64,000 nucleotides of DNA from Bombyx mori (Eukaryota; Arthropoda; Insecta; Lepidoptera; Bombycidae): NCBI RefSeq assembly GCF_030269925.1, contig NC_085110.1:3286001-3350000 (forward strand). The letters are read 5' to 3'. Numbering within the stretch: the stretch's first letter is position 1; each line of letters starts with the position of its first letter. The position numbers and the translations under genes were made by a program. This document shows, piece after piece, positions 58,491 to 64,000 of this stretch. Under the pieces are notes generated by a model, which saw only the letters and a program-made list of their open reading frames with translations, searched no databases and was not told where the DNA came from.

Positions 58491-59014
58491 ATATATTAAT
58501 ACGTGAAGGAAAAACTTTGTATCCCTTTTTACGAAAATTGCGCAGACGGAGAAGTATGACATTTCCCACACTTATAGAGAATATAGAGAAGGAGTGCAGA
58601 ATGTTAATATTTTTTTTAATTTGGCCTAAAAAATACATTAAATCAATAAAAAAAACATTACACACACTACCATGTATTTGACGCACACACGCATGCATAC
58701 TATTTATTTATTGTCAAACTTTTGTTCTTGACGTCACAGACGTCAAATTGTAAATAGATTAAATATTGTTTGTCTTTATTAATATTTTTCGAAATTGGCG
58801 AAATTTGTGATTATAGAAGTATAATAGTCTTTGAAAATACAGTCATAATAATGTCATCATCATCATCATCATCAACAGCCCATAGTCGTCCACTGCTGGA
58901 CATAGGCCTCTCCCAATCCACACCACTGAGCAGTACCTAATAGTAATAGTGTACAAACTTACAATTCCAATTATAATAATTATAGTCGAATTTCGACTAC
59001 TGCGGGACCCCTAG
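58491..59014 (+). mobile_element. Non-autonomous Helitron, family 1 (Lep1-like), interrupted
   Basis: 5' side atattaatacgtgaaggaaa, interior actttgtatccctttttacg, 3' side with a perfect subterminal hairpin (atagtcgaatttcgactac), then tgcgggacccctag (CTAG 59011-59014) followed by T. This matches Helitron rules: no inverted repeats, 3' hairpin, CTRR end. It is split by an RTE end at about 58856-58935. Confidence 0.8.
58856..58935 (-). mobile_element. RTE-type LINE 3' tail inserted in the Helitron
   Basis: catcatcatcatcatcaaca, the reversed (TGATGA) tail, then tccactgctggacataggcc, the conserved end of RTE ORF2. About 80 bp only. Confidence 0.75.
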
Positions 59015-59690
59015 TTTGAATTAATACATAAAATGTTTGAGGAATAAGTAACTGTGACAAGGGTACGAAATGATATGGTAGTATTGTTTTAATATTAATT
59101 AAACTATTGCCAGATTCTATTCTTTTATTCCCAACAAAAGAACATTTTCTTAAAGAGATATGACATTCCGTTAAATGTACTTCTTAATGCAATTTAACAA
59201 TCACATTATAAATATATTTGACCGACCTCATTTAGTGGGTTAAAGAGGAGAGAAAAATTCTGAGCTCAAACAAAAATACGCTCAAGTAAGATTCTTAATG
59301 ATGATGGCCGTGATGTTTTTAATTTAATGATATTTATTTATTTATTAAGTTGCACCAACAAAGTGATCATCAATACAACATTGACAAATTGACAAAAGTT
59401 CATGGCAGATGTCACCTCAATTATAGGTGCAATCGACAGTAACATCAAAAATAAAAAAAATATACAGCTAAGATTTGAACACATTTCATTCATTGCTTAA
59501 GATTAATTTAATTGGGAGATGATCCGCGACAGATTTTTCCTGTAAGTAGTGAGACAATCAGAAAAAACAAATATTATTTTATGATGAGAAAACTAAATGT
59601 AGAGATAGATAGATAGCTTAGAATCATCGAGTGAGCGAAGCGACGAATTTTTGTGAATGGCGAAAGTGAAGGTAAATCTAGTTAACAAAT
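59015..59690. other. AT-rich stretch, nothing recognised
   Basis: No supported feature. Confidence 0.45.
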
Positions 59691-59696
59691 GCCGTC

Positions 59697-59768
59697 GGTT
59701 CCATGGTGTAATGGTTAGCACTCTGGACTCTGAATCCAGCGATCCGAGTTCAAATCTCGGTGGAACCT
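59697..59768 (+). tRNA. tRNA-Gln (anticodon CTG)
   Basis: Identical to the gene at 48853. Downstream gatcttttt terminator. The cctgatctttt flank is also shared with that copy, suggesting a duplication. Confidence 0.97.
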
Positions 59769-60100
59769 GATCTTTTTACAGTTCTCTTTTTTCAATGCTA
59801 AAATTAGTAGGCGACTAACAATTCGCGAGAAATTGTTGGAATAGTACCAAAGGCCATTAACCTTATTCTTATTATGAAGAAGGTTACAAAGCTTCCTTGT
59901 GCATGTACGAATAGATCTACTTTTCCGCTGTCATTATCATTAAATAGTAGTTATGTCAAGTCTCCTTTGAATTTTTTTGTGTCGAGCTCAGTGCACATAT
60001 AGACATTTAATAACTAAGTTTATGTACTTTCTAACTCATCATTTGTTACTCGGAAATTGCAATACATAGATAGAGATCTTCATACGATATTTAAATAAGA

Positions 60101-60300
60101 CTAGCTGAGTCCCGAGATGTTACCCACGGCTATTGTCGTACCGCGGGTGACGGTGCGGGGCGAAGCTAGTCTAAAAAAAGTAGCCTAAGTTACTCCTTAT
60201 ATCATCAGATACCTATCAGTCAAAGTCCCGTCAAAATCGGTCCAGCCGTTCCAGAGATTAGCCGGAACAAACAAACAGACATACAGACAAAAATTATAAA
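60101..60300 (-). repeat. Helitron-type fragment
   Basis: Begins ctagctgagtcccgagatgt (reversed CTAG end) and includes aaaatcggtccagccgttcc and acaaacaaacagacatacag, a subterminal block common in moth Helitrons. 60300-60920 holds nothing recognised. Confidence 0.5.
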
Positions 60301-60924
60301 AAATGTTATTTTGGTGTATGTACCGTATATAGGTATACGCATGTAGTAAAAAGCCGTTATTTCAATATTACAAACAGATACAACAATTTCATTTATATGT
60401 ACAGATGTATAGTAATGTCTTGGTTCTTATCAAGAACTAGTTCTTCTTCTTAGAAGATGAACCTGTTGATACCCAGCGCTGATGTGCTTGGTATAAGGCG
60501 ATCCTATCAGTTAGCAACAATTAAAACATTTTATTTACTAGCTTTATGTAAAACGGAATCCTCTCAATTTACCGGTGGTCAGCATCAAACTGCACAATAC
60601 CAAATCGAGACAGTTACATTGTAAACAGTACGTACTTTCTCTTTTAACATTATGTGAATTATTTCATTAATACGTATGGGTTTCCCCTAAAAAAGTTTTA
60701 AGTAAGCAATGTCTTTCATTACCCGGATGCGTGAGGTATTCCCAGGCACGGTTGGGTCCGGCATTTTGGCCAGATTGTGCAACTCGTGACATTGACCGAA
60801 AAAAAAAACCTAAAAAATATCGGTTTACGTGCTTCAAATCTGTCTTGTATATAGTACTTGCGTGACTGGTTTCTGATATTTATTACATAGTAACTTTCCT
60901 TACTTATGCCCTTCCGGACTACAC

Positions 60925-61122
60925 TCACAGACACAGCCCACTGAGTTTCTCGCCGGATCATCTCAGTGGATCGCGTTTCCGGTCCGGCGGTAGATTCTGC
61001 GAAGCACTGCTCTTGCTAGGGTTAGGGTTAGCAACGTCGACAGGTTAGAGCCCCGTGAGCTCACCTACTTGTTAGGTTACGCTGACGTAGCCTCTTAAGA
61101 CTATCAGCTTAGATAGGAAAAA
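60925..61122 (+). repeat. Repeat B copy
   Basis: ctcacagacacagcccactg to tatcagcttagataggaaaa. Confidence 0.85.
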
Positions 61123-61274
61123 ATAAAAACGGACTACAGTTTAAGTATATGGCGTGGACGAAATCCTTGCTCACACCAGACAGAGCTTCCGTATTTATGA
61201 TATTAGTTCAGAGACATAATTTATGTATTCCTATATAAAAAAATACAACAATAACAAGAACATAAGAAATGTAT

Positions 61275-61697
61275 GATTTCAGTGATGACTTACAGTTGCG
61301 AGACGTGTTGCTTCACAAGGGATCTTTTTAAGAAGCTTAGTGTCACGCAGCGAGCTATAGAGAGGGCTATTCTTGGTATTTCTCTACGAGACCGAATCAG
61401 AAACGAAGAGATCTGTAGAAGAACCAAAGACATAGCCCGTAGGATTAGCAAGCTGAAGTAGCAATGGGCAGGCCACATAGCGTGAAGATCAGACGGCCGA
61501 TGGGGCAGAAGGATCCTCGTGTGGAGATCACGTACTGGCAAGCGCATTGTGGGATAGCTACCTATCAGATGGACTGACGACCTTGTGAAAATGGCTGGGT
61601 CACGTTGGATGCAGGTGGCAACGAACCGGCCGCACTGGAGATCACTTGGAGAGGCCTATGTTCAGCAATGGACAGTGGACAGGCTGAGATGATGATG
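61275..61697 (+). pseudogene. RTE-type LINE ORF2 3' end, broken
   Basis: The plus strand reads TYSCETCCFTRDLFKKLSVT, QRAIERAILGISLRDRIRNE, then ICRRTKDIARRISKLK and a stop at 61459. Beyond it the frame still shows QWAGHIA and PTRWTDDLVK-type blocks with further breaks, ending in gatgatgatgatgg. Clearly a dead 5'-truncated copy. 61700-62300 holds nothing I recognise. Confidence 0.8.
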
Positions 61698-62309
61698 ATG
61701 GAAGAACAGTCTATTTTCTAGCACTACTTTTGTCGGTTTCGGGGTTACACCATCACGCTACTTGCTGAGCTAATGGGGTTGGAACGTGGACGCTAATCTT
61801 AGACTACTCCGACACTCTTTTACCCGATTGTCCGTAGCTTAATCTATTCGACCTCCTCCGTTTCGTGAGGATGAGGTATCTGCGACACGGCGGCCGGTCC
61901 TCTCAGTCTTCGAAGCACACGTAAGCTTTGCCCATGTTATCCCGCTAAGGTTGGTGGTCGGAGATCTTTTGTAACGCTGTCATAAAGCGCAGAGCGAGAT
62001 CGTCTCGTATAATATTGAATAGAAACCCAAAAGATCCGAAACATACATTAACCAAACGAGATCCCTTCACTTTCCAAAAGATTATTTTCCTTCTTTGCTT
62101 CATCTTTGTTCTCTCCTAATGAATATTCTGGTCGTTTTCATCAAATCAAATTTATTTAAATTGTATGTTTCATGTGATTATCCTATTTAAATAATTAAAC
62201 AGAATGTTGGTAAGCGTTTTCTTTTTGACTGGTTCGTGAGCCTTGCATTAAAACTACAATTTCTTCAAACAAATTTAATTTTTTTTTTTCTTGTGTAGCC
62301 ACGATAGTA

Positions 62310-62400
62310 GATTTACTGGTGGTAAAGCGCATAGCGTGTCCTCACGGGTAGATACCATAGATACCACCATCCTACCTATTTATGCGGAGATTGCAATTTG
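62310..62400 (+). repeat. SINE A scrap
   Basis: tttactggtggtaaagcgca to catcctacctatttatgc, with a small internal duplication (gatacc atagatacc). Confidence 0.6.
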
Positions 62401-62446
62401 AAGTAATACTATCTTTCCAGGTGTGAGCCGTTAACTCGACCGATCT

Positions 62447-62700
62447 TTTTTTTAAATTGCTTAGATGGGTGGACGAGCTCGCAGCCCACCTGGTGTTAAG
62501 TGGTTACTCGAGCCCATAGACATCTACAACGTAAATGCGCCACCCATCTTGAGGTATAAGTTCTAAGGTCTCAGTACAGTTACAACGGCTGCCCCACCCT
62601 TCAAATCGAAACGCATAACTGCTTCACGGCAGAAATAGGCAGGGTGGTGGTAAGTACCTATCCGTGCGTACTCACAAGAGGTCCTACCACCAGTAAACAA
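62447..62700 (-). repeat. SINE A copy without head
   Basis: T run, tgcttagatgggtggacgag to cacaagaggtcctaccacca. The end block is repeated (caagaggtcctaccac at 62678 and 62698), inverted relative to the scrap at 62310. Confidence 0.85.
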
Positions 62701-62724
62701 GAGGTCCTACCACTAGTAATCATG

Positions 62725-63060
62725 GAGTAGAATCCTATATGCAAATATTTGCGGTCATCACACGGAATCCGGCGAGCTGTAAACAAGAACAACGTCTTAT
62801 CTTACATCTGTTACAGCATCGTATTACGTCAATACTCTCGCGTGTCGTTTCGATATTATTACGAAGCAACACGTGGTGCGAATTTTGCGTCACAATTCTG
62901 TGGCAAAACGTCTACTGAATCCGGTTACTAGAAAATAAAAGTTTCAACAAAATTGTAATGTGTATAACTCTAGATTAAGTTTTTGACACCACGATTTAGA
63001 AGCGGAGTAATCTGTTCCTAAGTAATAAAGTGACGCTTTACAAATATAGTATAATATAAA
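62725..63060. other. Intergenic, nothing recognised
   Basis: No supported feature. Confidence 0.4.
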
Positions 63061-63065
63061 CATAT

Positions 63066-63262
63066 GTCTGCCTATTTCTGCCGTGAAGCAGTAATGCGTT
63101 TCGGTTTGAAGGGTGGGGCAGCCGTTGTAACTATACTGAGACCTTAGAACTGATATCTCAAGGTGGGTGGCGCATTTACGTTGTAGATGTCTATGGGCTC
63201 CAGTAACCACTTAACACCAGGTGGGCTGTGAGCTCGTCCATCCATCTAAGCAATAAAAAAAT
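63066..63262 (+). repeat. SINE A fragment
   Basis: ctgcctatttctgccgtgaa to catctaagcaataaaaaaat. Confidence 0.88.
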
Positions 63263-63583
63263 ATGTATATATAATATTTTTCATCATTTTAAATGTTTAT
63301 GTTGGCACACCAAATAGCCACCGCTTCCCAAATTAGAATTGTTAGCTGCGATATGCTTCATTTTCATATGGAAAAGACAATTCGACAGTAGTCAATAAAA
63401 TTATGACGCACACACTATATTTTCCTGTCCGGAACTCATTACGCAGTGTTTTTCCTTAAATTAATTATAAATGCATCTTCCTTAATGACATTTCTATTTC
63501 ATAGATAATAACTAGTTTATATCTGTATTCGTTGTTTGAATATTTCAACCTTTTCTTATATAAAAGAGCGATTGTTAGAGATA

Positions 63584-64000
63584 CTAGAGGTCCCGCAGTA
63601 GTCGAAATTCGACTATAATTAATGGGAATTGTAATTTTGTACACTATTATGATTGTATTTTATACTTCTATAATCACAAATTTCGCCAAGACTACACTAT
63701 AAAAAATATTAACAAAGACAAACAATATTTAAATCTATTCTCAATTTGACAACAGACGTCAAGAACAAAAGTTTGACAATAAATAGTATGCATGCGTGTG
63801 TGCGTCAAATACATGGTATGTAGTGTGTGTAATGTTTTCTTTATTGATTTAATGTATCTGTTATGCATTATTTAAAAAAAAAATTAGCATTGTGCACTCC
63901 TTCTCTATATTCTCTATAAGTGTGGAAAATTTCATACTCCTCCGTCCGCGCAATTTTCGTCAAAAGGGATACAAAGTTTTTGCTTCACGTATTATTGTTA
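63584..64000 (-). mobile_element. Non-autonomous Helitron, family 1, reaching the window end
   Basis: ctag at 63584-63587, hairpin gtagtcgaaattcgacta, interior as in 58491-59014 reversed, and the 5' side (tttttgcttcacgtattatt) at 63980-63999. The least diverged copy and apparently almost complete. Confidence 0.8.

Overview
Eukaryotic, AT-rich, intron-bearing and repeat-dense DNA, most likely from a lepidopteran and probably a silkworm (Bombyx-like). The reasons are the very abundant tRNA-derived SINE and its companion repeats, Helitron ends of the CTAG-T type common in moths, an R1-clade LINE end, RTE-type LINE ends with TGATGA tails, and a Senseless/Gfi-1 zinc-finger exon of insect type. The species name is inference. 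Most of the window is intergenic or intronic DNA filled with mobile-element debris. Family letters A, B and C are my own labels. Repeat boundaries are by eye, usually good to about 5-20 bases.

Layout. 1-2.1 kb: the last two coding exons (842-1099, 1899-1999) of a Senseless/Gfi-1 family transcription factor; the intron between them carries a SINE interrupted by a LINE fragment. 2.1-27.5 kb: no convincing host protein gene; three tRNA-Gln genes (12.0, 14.6, 18.0 kb), many copies of SINE A, repeat B and LINE C tails, one hAT element, several palindromic MITEs and an R1-clade LINE end. 27.54-30.43 kb: a complete DNA transposon with 34-bp terminal inverted repeats, a 4-bp target duplication and a two-exon DDE-type transposase gene interrupted by a single in-frame TGA. 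30.4-53.8 kb: more repeats, two Helitron families, two tRNA-Gln genes (48.9, 52.0 kb) and one or two candidate exons of an unrecognised plus-strand gene (33.5 and 49.55 kb). 53.8-57.4 kb: a nearly full-length non-LTR retrotransposon on the minus strand with an intact 1073-residue endonuclease/reverse-transcriptase ORF; its 3' end is the source of the family C fragments. 57.4-64 kb: Helitrons, RTE LINE ends, a sixth tRNA-Gln and more SINEs.

How the parts relate. SINE A, which has pol III A and B boxes, ends in a tail closely resembling the 3' tail of LINE C. This suggests that the LINE at 53.8-57.4 kb, or its relatives, mobilise the SINE. The six tRNA genes all read glutamine (four TTG, two CTG), forming a single-isotype tRNA cluster. 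The DDE transposon is the most unusual autonomous-type element in the window.
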